A stretch of DNA of 64,000 nt. Origin: CAYHHI01 sp964356335 (lineage in GTDB: Bacteria; Arandabacterota; Arandabacteria; Arandabacterales; Arandabacteraceae). Shown here piece after piece: positions 54,302 through 62,456 of this stretch. The translations under genes were made by a program, and so were the position numbers. Where the stretch lies: contig CAYHHI010000003.1 of NCBI GenBank assembly GCA_964356335.1, positions 1 to 64,000 of the forward strand, in the 5' to 3' direction. A model generated the notes under the pieces. That model searched no databases. It saw nothing but the letters and a program-made list of their open reading frames with translations, and had not been told where the DNA came from. Position 1 is the stretch's first letter. Every line of letters starts with the position of its first letter.

Positions 54302-54961
54302 ATTACCCCCGGTATTGTAAGTCAGGGTCCAATACCCGGCTTCCGGGTACTCTCTGTAGCTGAAGGGCGCAGCAAGGCCGGCCAATTGCTCAGCGATCTC
54401 CTGTTCAGTGGGAAAGTTCTTCACGATCTCCCACCGCGACCCATCCCGAAGGGTTCTGTGCTCGAGCAAATTCCCCTCTTGATCCCGCCGGCGATCTGCC
54501 CACTCATAGAGCAACTGATCGGCAAATACGACCAATGCCCCAGGTGTCAACTTCTTATGAAGCACACTGAGTAACTCTCTCAGCCTTGACTTGGGGACAT
54601 GCGACCACCACCAATGGGAAAAGGCAGCAGTGAAACAACCATGAACACTATTCAAAGTATAGGCGTCGGCAACCTCGCACCGGACATTGCCAACCGAACC
54701 AAGTTTGCTTCGCGCTAACGATATCATTCCCGGATCTATGTCCGTCGCCAGAACCGAGCGTGCCGCTACAGCGATCACTTCAGTCCAGTACCCCGTACCA
54801 CAGGCAATCTCCAGGACGTCATAACCTCTCAGTGCCTGCTGAAACCTGGTCTTGATGGGCTCGCGAAGTTGCTCGGCCAAAGCATCCATGTACCCGGCTG
54901 AAGCATCGTAGACCTCTGCGCGAGCTGCGTAGTACCTGGCCACATCATCCGTCAACGCCAC
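54284..54961 (-). CDS. SAM-dependent methyltransferase (cassette gene)
   Basis: The 225-residue class I methyltransferase has motif I VLEIACGTGYWTEV, then LATDIDPGMISLARSKL, ADAYTLNS, and a WWWSHVPKSRLRELL segment. The last residues (NRYRVA) and the stop are encoded within attC4. The substrate is unknown. It starts 20 bp from attC1. Confidence 0.88.
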   Translation of the reverse strand: MALTDDVARYYAARAEVYDASAGYMDALAEQLREPIKTRFQQALRGYDVLEIACGTGYWTEVIAVAARSVLATDIDPGMISLARSKLGSVGNVRCEVADAYTLNSVHGCFTAAFSHWWWSHVPKSRLRELLSVLHKKLTPGALVVFADQLLYEWADRRRDQEGNLLEHRTLRDGSRWEIVKNFPTEQEIAEQLAGLAAPFSYREYPEAGYWTLTYNTGGNRYRVA

Positions 54962-54980
54962 TGCAACAACACCCCCGAAT

Positions 54981-55103
54981 CGCTAACGTCGTGCGTACCA
55001 GCCGCGGACGAAGGGCGGCGGGGTGTGTGCCGGCCCCGTAGGCCGCGCCGTCCTTGCAGACACCGTGACGCCCGAGTCCGGCGGCTGCATACGCTTGTTA
55101 GCC
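54981..55103 (-). repeat. attC recombination site 1
   Basis: A 123-bp imperfect palindrome. Plus-strand outer boxes are cgctaac (54981-54987) and gttagcc (55097-55103), with inner arms gtgcgtacc and ggctgcatacgc. The stop codon of the upstream kinase-like gene lies in the R'' box. Confidence 0.85.
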
Positions 55104-55802
55104 TGCACCGCCGGTCACCGCCACAACGTTACCAGACTGCCACAACCCCCCAGTGGCAGCGAGCCAGCCAGCGATCCTGTCGGTGATTGCCATGATGTCA
55201 CCGTCAGAGACGTCGACCTCTAGTGAGGGAATCCGGGACTGTCCGACAATCTCCCGCATGAGCTCCTGTTCCTCGATGAACTGCGAGATGTCCGCATACT
55301 GGCTCGGCTTCCCAGAGACCCGCAGACGCTCGGCACGAGCCGGCTCGAATGTGTCTGGACGCCGTACACAGAACACGAGGCGGAAACCCAGCGGCACGAT
55401 CCGCTCTTCCAGCCAAGCGAAGTCGATGTCCCGCTGGTGAACTCTCTTCTGGTACAAGCGCGTGGAAAGATGGAATCGGTCCGCGATCCACGAGTAGTAC
55501 CTGAGGAGTTCGAACAAACGTACCCAAGTTCGGTACGTCTCAATCGCGAGCTCCTCCTCCCCAGGCAAGAAGTTGATCAGCCCGCGCCCCCACGGTATGT
55601 TCGTGAACCCGCACCACTCAGCCGAGATGAGCGGAGAGTGATATCTGTACGCGCGCTCGCCGACGATTCGAGGATGCTCGTTGAGCGCAAACGCGATCTC
55701 CGTCTTGAGGGTCAGACGTGTTCCCTCAAGTATGATCTTGGGGCACAACTTGGCGCCGCTGGGCACACCCGGCGTGTGACCCCTGGCCTCTTCGACTCTC
55801 AT
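55098..55802 (-). CDS. Thymidylate-kinase-like P-loop protein with degenerate Walker A (cassette gene)
   Basis: ATG 55802 has GAGGT 5 bp upstream. The 234-residue protein resembles deoxynucleoside-monophosphate kinases: IILEGTRLTLKTEIAFAL at the P-loop position, SWIADRFHLSTRLYQKR like the DRYxxSxxAYQ signature, and RLVFCVRRPDTFEPARAER. The Walker A normally reads GxxGxGK(S/T); here it reads GTRLTLKT, so nucleotide binding may be altered. The stop (TAA) falls inside the attC1 R'' box. Confidence 0.6.
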   Translation of the reverse strand: MRVEEARGHTPGVPSGAKLCPKIILEGTRLTLKTEIAFALNEHPRIVGERAYRYHSPLISAEWCGFTNIPWGRGLINFLPGEEELAIETYRTWVRLFELLRYYSWIADRFHLSTRLYQKRVHQRDIDFAWLEERIVPLGFRLVFCVRRPDTFEPARAERLRVSGKPSQYADISQFIEEQELMREIVGQSRIPSLEVDVSDGDIMAITDRIAGWLAATGGLWQSGNVVAVTGGAG

Positions 55803-55829
55803 TGACACCTCTCGCGGCAAGGCCGAGCA

Positions 55830-55928
55830 GGATAACGGTGTGGCTGAGTGGCGGAGTGAGGTGGCGCGGCGCTTGCCTCCTGCAGGCGACGCGACGCCAG
55901 CAACGTCAGCTCGAGCAACGTGTTATGC
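55830..55928 (-). repeat. attC recombination site 2
   Basis: A 99-bp palindrome. Plus-strand boxes are ggataac (55830-55836) and gttatgc (55922-55928), with arms gtgtggctgag and ctcgagcaacg. The 2H-phosphoesterase stop (TAA) is inside R''. The left arm cggtgtggctgag is shared with attC4, attC5 and attC6. Confidence 0.85.
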
Positions 55929-56540
55929 ACCCTGATGACACAAGCGAAACTCCCGCACTTCAACTACTCGTGAATCCTTGGGAATGCCTGCTCTCTTTCC
56001 AGTCGCCCACTCAAGAATCACGTCTGGGATCTTCGTCAACTGCAACTTCTCTACCGAAATACTTGAGGGGAGGGGCAGTGCCTTCGCCTGGCGCAATGCC
56101 TCTTCATACCGCTCTCGATCAAGATCTGACTCTTGCGGGTTGCCCCAATCGTAGGTGGTGCCCTCCTTCACAAACAAGCCGAGCCCCAGATGAGGCACGA
56201 ATTCAATGTCGTCCCTTCGGTATTCCGCCAAGATCCCTGTATAGAGCGATTGATACAACTTCTTGACCTGCGCTTCACCCTCTTTCAGCGTAAGAGACAG
56301 CCAATGGTCATGAGATCTATGAAAACCACCCAATCGGATCTCGAAGGGACTCCAGTCACTCAACACATTCTGAATATGACTGATCAGTCGTCCCTCTCCT
56401 ACGCTCTCTGGTACGGGAAACAGTACTGTGATATGCGGTTTGGTGAAATCAGACGTAGGGTCATATTCTCTCCTTATCGCGTCGATCGAGTCAGACAACT
56501 CCGCGCTGAGCTGTGGATAGAAATTCAAAGCGTAATACAT
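55923..56540 (-). CDS. 2'-5' RNA ligase-like (2H phosphoesterase) (cassette gene)
   Basis: The 205-residue protein has two H-containing motifs, FTKPHITVLFPVPE (HxT) and VPHLGLGLF (second motif HxG, slightly degenerate). Strand and length fit the LigT/2H superfamily, which ligates or hydrolyses 2',3'-cyclic phosphates or 2'-5' linkages. The C-terminus runs into attC2, with the TAA in R''. ATG 56540 lies close to the attC3 R' box. Confidence 0.8.
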   Translation of the reverse strand: MYYALNFYPQLSAELSDSIDAIRREYDPTSDFTKPHITVLFPVPESVGEGRLISHIQNVLSDWSPFEIRLGGFHRSHDHWLSLTLKEGEAQVKKLYQSLYTGILAEYRRDDIEFVPHLGLGLFVKEGTTYDWGNPQESDLDRERYEEALRQAKALPLPSSISVEKLQLTKIPDVILEWATGKRAGIPKDSRVVEVREFRLCHQGA

Positions 56541-56570
56541 GATGTTGTCCTTCGCGTAAGCCCCTTGGGT

Positions 56571-56696
56571 GCTTACGCCGCGCTTCAGCGGACCGGCTAC
56601 TTTTGTGGCACGTCATACGCACAGCCTACCCACACCCCACACCGCCGCCAAGCCAAGCGGGCGCATGGCCGGCTCCGCTGCAAGCGATGGTTAGCC
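56571..56696 (-). repeat. attC recombination site 3
   Basis: A 126-bp palindrome. Plus-strand boxes are gcttacg (56571-56577, somewhat degenerate) and gttagcc (56690-56696), with inner arms gcttcagcgga and tccgctgcaagc. It lies between the small membrane gene and the 2H gene. Confidence 0.75.
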
Positions 56697-56705
56697 GTCG
56701 CGCTC

Positions 56706-56915
56706 CTATTGCTGGTGAGCAATGGTCCTCCGTTGCTCTTGCATCTTCCTCTTCCTGCTACGGAAAAGCACCACCAAGCTGATAATCGGAGTGAACACCA
56801 TCAACAGTCCGAAGGGAATCACGCCGTTTCCCTCGGGATAAGGGTACTGGGCGACGGCAGCCCAGCATGAGAACCCTACCAAGACGAGGTTGCAGACCAC
56901 TGCCACGATTCTCAT
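56706..56915 (-). CDS. Small two-TM membrane protein (cassette gene)
   Basis: The start ATG 56915 has AGGAGG 6 bp upstream on the minus strand. The 69-residue product has two hydrophobic helices (IVAVVCNLVLVGFSCWAAVA and VIPFGLLMVFTPIISLVVLF) and a basic tail (RSRKRKMQEQRR). It is not assigned to a known family; small membrane proteins are common in integron arrays. The stop lies 9 bp before attC3. Confidence 0.7.
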   Translation of the reverse strand: MRIVAVVCNLVLVGFSCWAAVAQYPYPEGNGVIPFGLLMVFTPIISLVVLFRSRKRKMQEQRRTIAHQQ

Positions 56916-56991
56916 AATGATCCTCCTAGGGTCGCTCGTTGCACTACGCGACGTCTCGTATAAGAGATCAGAGAGATAATTGAGATCTCAG

Positions 56992-57041
56992 GGGCACACC
57001 TCTAAGATATTGGTTGTGTCAGCCCCAAAGGAGGTGTGCCC
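56992..57041 (+). promoter_or_regulatory. Hairpin sequestering ribosome-binding site of transposase remnant
   Basis: The perfect 11-bp arms gggcacacctc (56992-57002) and gaggtgtgccc (57031-57041) enclose a 28-base loop. The right arm contains the GGAGG used by the ATG at 57043, so the site would be hidden when the transcript folds. Confidence 0.6.
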
Positions 57042-57042
57042 T

Positions 57043-57255
57043 ATGAGACTTAAAGAGTATGGCCGAAGTCCAGAGAAACGTAAAGAGTTTCTTCAGCACC
57101 CCGGGTTACTTATAGTGGGAATAGACGTGAGCAAAGCGAGGCACACTGCCCTTATTGGCACCCAGCCCGCCGTGCTGTGCCAAGATGCTTGTGGCCCAGA
57201 TCACGCCTGCGCTACTCGGCTCGCCTCAGGCATCCTCTCGCACCGGATTGGATGA
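57043..57255 (+). pseudogene. IS110-type transposase N-terminal fragment (copy 1)
   Basis: The first 40 or so codons encode an IS110-like start (LKEYGRSPEKRKEF, GLLIVGIDVSKARHTALIG, containing the first catalytic Asp of the DEDD domain). The frame then runs into the noncoding 3' half and stops. All later catalytic residues are missing, so it cannot be a functional transposase. Confidence 0.75.
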
Positions 57256-57591
57256 TCGCTCCGCTCCACCACCATATGATCAAGACTCATCTGTCCTGCC
57301 CCTCACGCGAGCCTGACACTAACTGGCGCATGCTCCGGCATACAGCCCGTCGTTTGAATGGGACGCTACGAGGGATCCGATGTGTCTCTAGGGCACGAAG
57401 AGTTATTCCCTTCGCAGGCTCCCTCACAGGAGCCCTGAACCTTGTATAGGGGTTTGTGTGGGACAGCTTGTTCCCACACCATAAGATAAGAAACTAAGTC
57501 AGGCAGTAAGGTCTTGAGAAACAAAGAAACCGGCGGCCCCGCCCCGGCTTCATGGAGAATTACTCCCCTTGACCTGGGGAGGCCTCATAGG
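57177..57591 (+). ncRNA. Conserved 3' noncoding region of IS remnant, copy 1
   Basis: About 415 bp are homologous to 58924-59337, with numerous substitutions but no shared long open frame. A hairpin ggctcc-ctcaca-ggagcc (57417-57434) is preserved with compensatory changes in copy 2. IS110/IS1111 elements encode a guide (bridge/seek) RNA in a noncoding end, so this is a candidate. Confidence 0.4.
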
Positions 57592-57605
57592 TGTTCGACA
57601 CAGCA

Positions 57606-58004
57606 TCACCTATGCAACACTATCGGTAGATGCTTCGCATATAGCACAAAGTCATTGTCAGTCGTGAAGACGGCCAGCCGGTGATGCACAGCCACGGCGC
57701 AGATCAGGAAGTCCGTGTTTGATCCTTGGACTCCCTTACTCCGGCACTCATTGTAGAACCGAGCTGCCATGACGTAGTCCTCGCTGGTGACGGGAAGGTC
57801 GGGAAACGCACTGAGATGTGCCTCGAGCTCCTTGAACTGCGCTTTGTCACGGATCCCTGAGAGCAGCTCTTGGCGAATCGCACCAATCATCTGCACCCGA
57901 TTGTCAGCAATCAAACCCCGGAGTTCACGGACCGGCCCAAGGGTGCTATCGCTGCCACGGCGAAGCGCCAACGACCAGACGCTTGTGTCGACCAGCACCC
58001 TCAT
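57606..58004 (-). CDS. vapC: VapC-like PIN-domain toxin
   Basis: The 132-residue PIN protein has MRVLVDTSVWSLALRRG (first Asp), a Glu in IRQELLSGIRDKAQF, NTDFLICAVAVHH and FTTDNDFVLYAKHLP, covering the four acidic positions of the fold. It is a ribonuclease toxin. Its ATG overlaps the antitoxin stop by 4 bp. It lies between two IS remnants in the cassette array; toxin-antitoxin genes are thought to stabilise such arrays. Confidence 0.92.
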   Translation of the reverse strand: MRVLVDTSVWSLALRRGSDSTLGPVRELRGLIADNRVQMIGAIRQELLSGIRDKAQFKELEAHLSAFPDLPVTSEDYVMAARFYNECRSKGVQGSNTDFLICAVAVHHRLAVFTTDNDFVLYAKHLPIVLHR

Positions 58005-58201
58005 CGCCGCGCTCGCTGCTTCTTGTAGTCATAGCTTGCATCGTACTCAATGGCACCGAAAAGAGATCCGATCTTCTCCTGTTCCAAATGCTGCACATAG
58101 GTCACCAGCGCCTGAGTCACCGCTGCCTTCTTGGTCCGGTGCCTGCCGAGCCTGACGGCCTTGCGGATAAGTCTGTCATCAATCTGAAGATTGGTAGCCA
58201 T
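58001..58201 (-). CDS. vapB: VapB-like antitoxin
   Basis: ATG 58201 has GGAGG 8 bp upstream. The 66-residue protein has NLQIDDRLIRKAVRLGRHRTKKAAVTQAL, a short strand followed by two helices as in ribbon-helix-helix antitoxins. A C-terminal tail (LFGAIEYDASYDYKKQR) would cover the toxin. It is encoded immediately upstream of vapC, with a 4-bp overlap. Confidence 0.9.
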   Translation of the reverse strand: MATNLQIDDRLIRKAVRLGRHRTKKAAVTQALVTYVQHLEQEKIGSLFGAIEYDASYDYKKQRARR

Positions 58202-58267
58202 CGTCATCGCCTCCACACATATTCTGACACAACACTATGTGTAATGTCAAGAGGTATTTCCCAGGGC

Positions 58268-58362
58268 GTCCAACGGTGTGGCTGAGCGGTGGGGCAAGGT
58301 GGCGCGGCTGTTGCCACTGCAACAGACGTGACACCGTAGCAGCCGTCCGCTCGAGCCACTGG
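58268..58362 (-). repeat. attC-like site 5, disrupted
   Basis: The plus-strand outer box gtccaac (58268-58274) and the arm tggctgagcgg pair with tccgctcgagcca. The far R'' box is absent here but a GTTACGC is found at 59338-59344, immediately right of the IS copy 2 end. The site appears to have been split by that element. Confidence 0.7.
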
Positions 58363-58443
58363 ATACTCATTGAGGCCTCCCCTTAGGGAGCCTCCCGAGC
58401 GTATGCTCGGGGGTAGACATCTGGCTGAAAGGAGGAGACCTCA

Positions 58444-58854
58444 ATGAGATTCTATACCAAACAGCGCGTCTTCTACTGCGGTGTTGATCTCCACGTCAAG
58501 TCCATGTACGTCTGCATCCTGGACCAGCATGGCGAGATCACCCTACACCGCAACCTGCCCGCAGAGCCAGAAGCCTTTCTCTCGGCCATCCAGCCTTACC
58601 GCCAAGACATCGTCGTCTGTGCTGAGTGTATGTTCAGTTGGTACTGGCTCGCAGACCTCTGTGGAAGGGAGAACATCCCCTTCGTCCTCGGTCACGCATT
58701 ATACATGAAGGCCATACATGGGGGAAAGGCCAAAAACGACAGGATAGATTCCCACAAGATCGCGGCACTCCTTGCCCATAGGCTCGGCAGAGCTGTCTAC
58801 TTCATGCTCCTGCGAGAGAAGGCATTTGATATGAAACGATTCCTTACTAACTGA
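58444..58854 (+). pseudogene. IS110-type transposase N-terminal domain fragment (copy 2)
   Basis: The 136-residue product contains all four acidic residues of the IS110 DEDD domain: FYCGVDLHVKSMYVCI, VVCAECMFSWYWLADL and KNDRIDSHKIA, followed by a short tail. The C-terminal Tnp20 domain with the catalytic Ser is missing; intact proteins are 300-400 residues. AAAGGAGGAG precedes the ATG. It is probably inactive, though the RuvC-like domain could fold. Confidence 0.85.
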
Positions 58855-58923
58855 TCCGGAGGGAGCGGCCAAGCCAGACGCCTAACTGGAGCCATCTATG
58901 AGAAGCCACTCAGGTACCAGCAA

Positions 58924-59337
58924 TGTGCCAAAATGCTTGTGGCTCGGACTACACCTGCGGTACTCGGCATCTCTCAGGCAGCCTCTCGCACTTGATTGGA
59001 TGGCCGCTCCGCTCCATCATCATATAGTCAAGACTTGCCTGTCCTGCCCCTCACCCGAGCCCGACACTAACTGGCGCATGCTCACGTGTGCAGCCCACCA
59101 CTTGACTGGGACGGTACGAGGGAGCCGATGCGTTTCTAGGTCGCGAAGTGACTTGCCCTTCGCAGGTTCCTCTCGAGGAACCCTGAACCTCGATAGGTGT
59201 TTGTGTAGGACAGCTTTTCCCCACACCAAATGATGAGAAACTAAGTCAGGCAGTGAAGTCTTGATGAAAAAAACGAAGCCGCCCCCCGTCGGCTTGATGG
59301 AGAATTATTTCCCTTGACTCGGGGAGGCCTTATAGGG
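58924..59337 (+). ncRNA. Conserved 3' noncoding region of IS remnant, copy 2
   Basis: It aligns with 57177-57591 over its length. The counterpart hairpin ggttcc-tctcga-ggaacc (59165-59182) replaces C-G by T-A at one stem pair relative to copy 1, so both arms changed together. This covariation supports a folded RNA rather than a protein-coding sequence. Confidence 0.4.
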
Positions 59338-59388
59338 GTTACGCCTGCTGTGGTGCTGCTGCCAGCATCGACTGGCGCGCACCACCGT

Positions 59389-59799
59389 TTATGGTCGCAC
59401 GTAACAAGAGTCGAGCAAGATGGGACCGCTCGACTGCACCTCCACGTAGGCCCAGCCACTGCCGGCAGGCTCCAGTGCGATAGTGGTCTCGAAGTACTTG
59501 AGCTCGCGGGTGCAGTGAGTCCCCTTGGGTGGTGTCCCAGATAGACCTATAGGGCGTAGGATCCATCTCGACCCCACCATCTCCGACTCGATTCGCGCGA
59601 AGCGATCACAGCAGCATCCCGCGATACCAGAGACAAAAGCATCAATCGCGTGCTCGGCATCGACTGAATCTGGAACCTGTAGGGTTAACGCGTAGGCCAG
59701 AAACTCCTCGGGCTCAGGCTCCGGCTCACTCGTCCCACAACCTGACGATATCACCAGCCACACAAGCGGGATGATCGCCATGCACCGTCTATGGCACAT
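59389..59799 (-). CDS. Small putative lipoprotein (cassette gene)
   Basis: The 136-residue product has a hydrophobic segment ending in a lipobox-like VISSGC (IIPLVWLVISSGCGTSEPEPEPEEF), a Glu/Pro linker, and a Cys-rich domain (GIAGCCCDRFARI, THCTREL). GGAGGAG lies 11 bp before ATG 59799. The family is unknown. Its attC would be the one split by IS copy 2. Confidence 0.65.
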   Translation of the reverse strand: MCHRRCMAIIPLVWLVISSGCGTSEPEPEPEEFLAYALTLQVPDSVDAEHAIDAFVSGIAGCCCDRFARIESEMVGSRWILRPIGLSGTPPKGTHCTRELKYFETTIALEPAGSGWAYVEVQSSGPILLDSCYVRP

Positions 59800-59843
59800 T
59801 CCTCAGATGTCTCCTCCGTTCAACCTTCGCCCACCCTCCCGGC

Positions 59844-60563
59844 TCACACCGCCGTGCCAAATTGCAGCCGTTGGTTCGCAGCCTCTGGTTGCCTACTACA
59901 AACCATGGCGTAAACGTCGCGATCACGGATGATCTTCTGACAAACCCATCCTGTCTTCCTGATCATGTCCTCCGCGACGTTGCTCGTGAAGTAAATTCGA
60001 TCAAACGGCTCACCGGCTTGACCGGCGTATTTGAACCGCAGCGCGTTTCGCATCACTCCGGGTTGCACATTGCACATCTCCGGTCTGACCTCAACAGAAT
60101 CGAAGATCAGGACGCCGTTGCACGAGCAACACTGATGGCATTGGCTCAGCAGCGACTCGACTCGTGATAGGCTACCCGCAGTGCAGATCGTCCGGTTGAG
60201 GAACAGAATCGTGTCCATGGGGGCAAACCTGCTGAGGTTGTCGTACGACTCGACAGAGACCTTGCTGATTCCCCGCCGCTTGCACAGGGCGATAAGCATG
60301 GGATCAATATCAAATCCCGACGCATCTGCGCCTTGGTCTTGCAGATGCTTCAGGATGCGTCCGGCTCCGCACCCAACGTCGAGAATCCTTCCTCTCGCGT
60401 GCTGCAATGCCTCCCGTTCATGCGTGTCTGGCGTCGCTGTAAGATAGAACGCCAGTCCCAAGGGATGATCTCCCGTCTCGTCCGACACGACGAAACAGCC
60501 TTTGGGTTGACCGTCATAGAGATCGGTCAACGCCTCACCGAACAATATCCGTTTACCCGTCAT
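59844..60563 (-). CDS. Class I SAM-dependent methyltransferase (cassette gene)
   Basis: The 239-residue protein has motif I RILDVGCGAGRILKHL, GADASGFDIDPMLIALCKRRG and a C-terminal TGWVCQKIIRDRDVYAMVCS. It starts 11 bp after the attC6 R' box, typical of a cassette gene. A gttgaac follows about 20 bp past its stop and may be the R' of a short or decayed attC before the lipoprotein gene. The substrate is unknown. Confidence 0.88.
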   Translation of the reverse strand: MTGKRILFGEALTDLYDGQPKGCFVVSDETGDHPLGLAFYLTATPDTHEREALQHARGRILDVGCGAGRILKHLQDQGADASGFDIDPMLIALCKRRGISKVSVESYDNLSRFAPMDTILFLNRTICTAGSLSRVESLLSQCHQCCSCNGVLIFDSVEVRPEMCNVQPGVMRNALRFKYAGQAGEPFDRIYFTSNVAEDMIRKTGWVCQKIIRDRDVYAMVCSRQPEAANQRLQFGTAV

Positions 60564-60573
60564 CTTCTATTCC

Positions 60574-60681
60574 TGCGAACGGTGTGGCTGAGCGGCGGGC
60601 GGAGGCGGCGGGGCTGTTGCCCGCCTCTCACCGCAAGAGCCATGCGGCCGAAGCCACGTCCGCTCAAGCCACTTGTTGGCG
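60574..60681 (-). repeat. attC recombination site 6
   Basis: A 108-bp palindrome. Plus-strand boxes are tgcgaac (60574-60580) and gttggcg (60675-60681). The arms ggtgtggctgagcgg and ccgctcaagccact pair with unpaired single bases, as expected for an attC stem. Confidence 0.88.
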
Positions 60682-60720
60682 ATCGCGACTGCTGTGATTC
60701 CGAGACAGCGGCGTAACATG

Positions 60721-62409
60721 CTAAGCATTCCCTTCGGCCTTCCTCTCGTCGGCTAGAACTTGCTTGGCAGCCCTGAGATCGATTATGGCCTTGTGACCAT
60801 GTTTTTCCAAGAGGTGGAGTAGGTTTGATCCACTGAGAAGGGTGAGCGGTTTCCCCTTCGCAAAGGCGTATGCGTCTGGGCCATAGTCTGCGGTGGTGAC
60901 CAAGATTCCCTTGGTCGCACCTTCGTTGACCACGGTGCCGTAGAGGTCTCGCACTGCCGAGACACCAACGGTATTTGTATATCGCTTGGCCTGGATCACG
61001 ATCTTTCCTCCTCGTATCGGGTCGGGATCGAAGGCAATGGCATCAACCCCGCCGTCTCGGCTGGCTTGTGTGATCTTGACCTCCCCGCCGCCTTGCGAGA
61101 ACTCTTTCTCGAAGATCTCACGAATGAGATGCTCAAAATCCTCCCAATCCATCGCGGCAAGATTAGTAGACTGGTCGACTTCTCCGACCACTGAGTACGA
61201 TGACACGAATCGCTTGTCCTCTCTGTTCAGCTGCAATATCGGAGCAATGGGAGACAGGCCGTGCAACTTGCTGCTTCCAACACCCTTGAGGGTCTTGAAG
61301 CAGATTTTCGGTTCAACATGCCTGAGGTCGACCCCTTGGAACTCGCTACGCGGGGCTTGAACGGACAAGACACAGACCGTTATGGGCTTGCCGGTTCCCT
61401 TGTCGATCGAGCGAACCCAGCCGTTGAAAACCACTCCGGCAATGGCCTCGGTCTGGTCGGACTCATATACCTCATGCACTGTTCTGAGAGCAATCTGATA
61501 CAGAAGACTATCATATAGCTTGTTGAACGCGGCCTCCTGGATATGGACTTCAGCGAATTCATCTTTTGACGCTACGTACTTGACCTCTCTCAGGGTCGGG
61601 ATATCCTCGGGAGCGGGCAAGAAGTAATCGATGACAAGGGTCTTTGTCTCTGCCTGATAATCTAGATTCCACTCCTGCGGGAACGTATCGGGATACTGAG
61701 AATTGGAGAGCACCATTTCGCAGTATTCAGCTATGGCTTGTGGCTCCAGCGCGAAATAGGCCTTCTTCCTCTCCAGAATGGCCTCGTTCTTCTCAGCTTG
61801 CGCGAGCTGGTATTGGCGCTGTTCTTCCTCCCACCGCTTCAGGTTCGACGCGTAGTCCTCTTCAATCTTCTTGTTCTTCGTCTGCACTTCAGAGACTTCC
61901 TTGTTCCAGCCTTGGTGTGCGACAGTGAGCCTCTCATGGGCTTGCTGTTCAGCCTTTTGCCGGAGCCCGCCGAAAAGAGCGTAGTACCACTTGCGGGCCG
62001 GTCGGAACTGGTGATCAGACTCCTTGGGCTCCGTCGGGAGGGGATGTGGTTCGGGCTTCTTGGGGCGAGGGGTAGGGAAGGCTGTATTGTCGAGTAGCGA
62101 CTCCCACGCAATGCGATCGTCCACCTGTAGCGTGTGGAGCAGTGTTTGCTCGATTCTCGCAATGGCCTCTTGGGCCTCCGCTGTGCGTTGGGCAGCCAGA
62201 TTCTTCTTTGCTTCCTTCTCACGGGCTGACGCCTCTTTGGCCGATCGTGCCTGCTCGACTGCTTGCTTCTTCTCCCACATCTCGTCCCACACCCGCCGCT
62301 GAGCTTGTGCCTGCTGCTCTACCACGTTTCGATCCGTGCCTCTGATGAGTCGATACTTGTGAAGGCCGTCATGACTGACCTCAATTCGATAAGGTGCATA
62401 CCCGGGCAT
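60721..62409 (-). CDS. Mrr-like restriction endonuclease with N-terminal coiled coil (cassette gene)
   Basis: The 562-residue protein has a long charged coiled coil (residues about 30-95, and again near 190-240). Its C-terminal Mrr-type PD-(D/E)XK nuclease domain contains MDWEDFEHLIREIFEKEF, ASRDGGVDAIAFDPDPI (catalytic Asp), IVIQAKRYTN (the Q-x-K form) and GILVTTADYGPDA. Mrr-like nucleases cut modified or foreign DNA and are a frequent defence cargo. GAGGAG precedes the ATG. It lies between attC6 and an attC-like hairpin. Confidence 0.88.
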   Translation of the reverse strand: MPGYAPYRIEVSHDGLHKYRLIRGTDRNVVEQQAQAQRRVWDEMWEKKQAVEQARSAKEASAREKEAKKNLAAQRTAEAQEAIARIEQTLLHTLQVDDRIAWESLLDNTAFPTPRPKKPEPHPLPTEPKESDHQFRPARKWYYALFGGLRQKAEQQAHERLTVAHQGWNKEVSEVQTKNKKIEEDYASNLKRWEEEQRQYQLAQAEKNEAILERKKAYFALEPQAIAEYCEMVLSNSQYPDTFPQEWNLDYQAETKTLVIDYFLPAPEDIPTLREVKYVASKDEFAEVHIQEAAFNKLYDSLLYQIALRTVHEVYESDQTEAIAGVVFNGWVRSIDKGTGKPITVCVLSVQAPRSEFQGVDLRHVEPKICFKTLKGVGSSKLHGLSPIAPILQLNREDKRFVSSYSVVGEVDQSTNLAAMDWEDFEHLIREIFEKEFSQGGGEVKITQASRDGGVDAIAFDPDPIRGGKIVIQAKRYTNTVGVSAVRDLYGTVVNEGATKGILVTTADYGPDAYAFAKGKPLTLLSGSNLLHLLEKHGHKAIIDLRAAKQVLADERKAEGNA

Positions 62410-62456
62410 ACTTACTCCTCTCGCTCATGCTTCAATCTTCATAGTTCTCCATGTAT

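Larger units (their letters stand above)
56985..57591 (+). mobile_element. Internally deleted IS110/IS1111-type element, copy 1
   Basis: It starts in an 11-bp hairpin, carries only the first 40 or so codons of an IS110-type transposase, then jumps to a roughly 415-bp noncoding 3' region (57177-57591) homologous to 58924-59337. The right end has ggggaggcct (57576-57585). A GTTCGAC at 57593-57599 beside it may be the leftover R'' box of an attC. The left boundary is uncertain. Confidence 0.65.
58366..59337 (+). mobile_element. Internally deleted IS110/IS1111-type element, copy 2
   Basis: A 10-bp inverted repeat bounds it: aggcctcccc (58373-58382) and ggggaggcct (59321-59330), like the short subterminal repeats of the IS1111 group. 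A hairpin cccgagc-gtat-gctcggg (58394-58411) precedes a transposase fragment, and a noncoding 3' half (58924-59337) follows. It lies between the two halves of an attC. Confidence 0.75.

Noticed and set aside
56980..57042. Upstream extension of the IS copy 1 frame to ATG 56980
   Set aside because: It would translate through the hairpin and ribosome site; ATG 57043 with GGAGG is the natural start.
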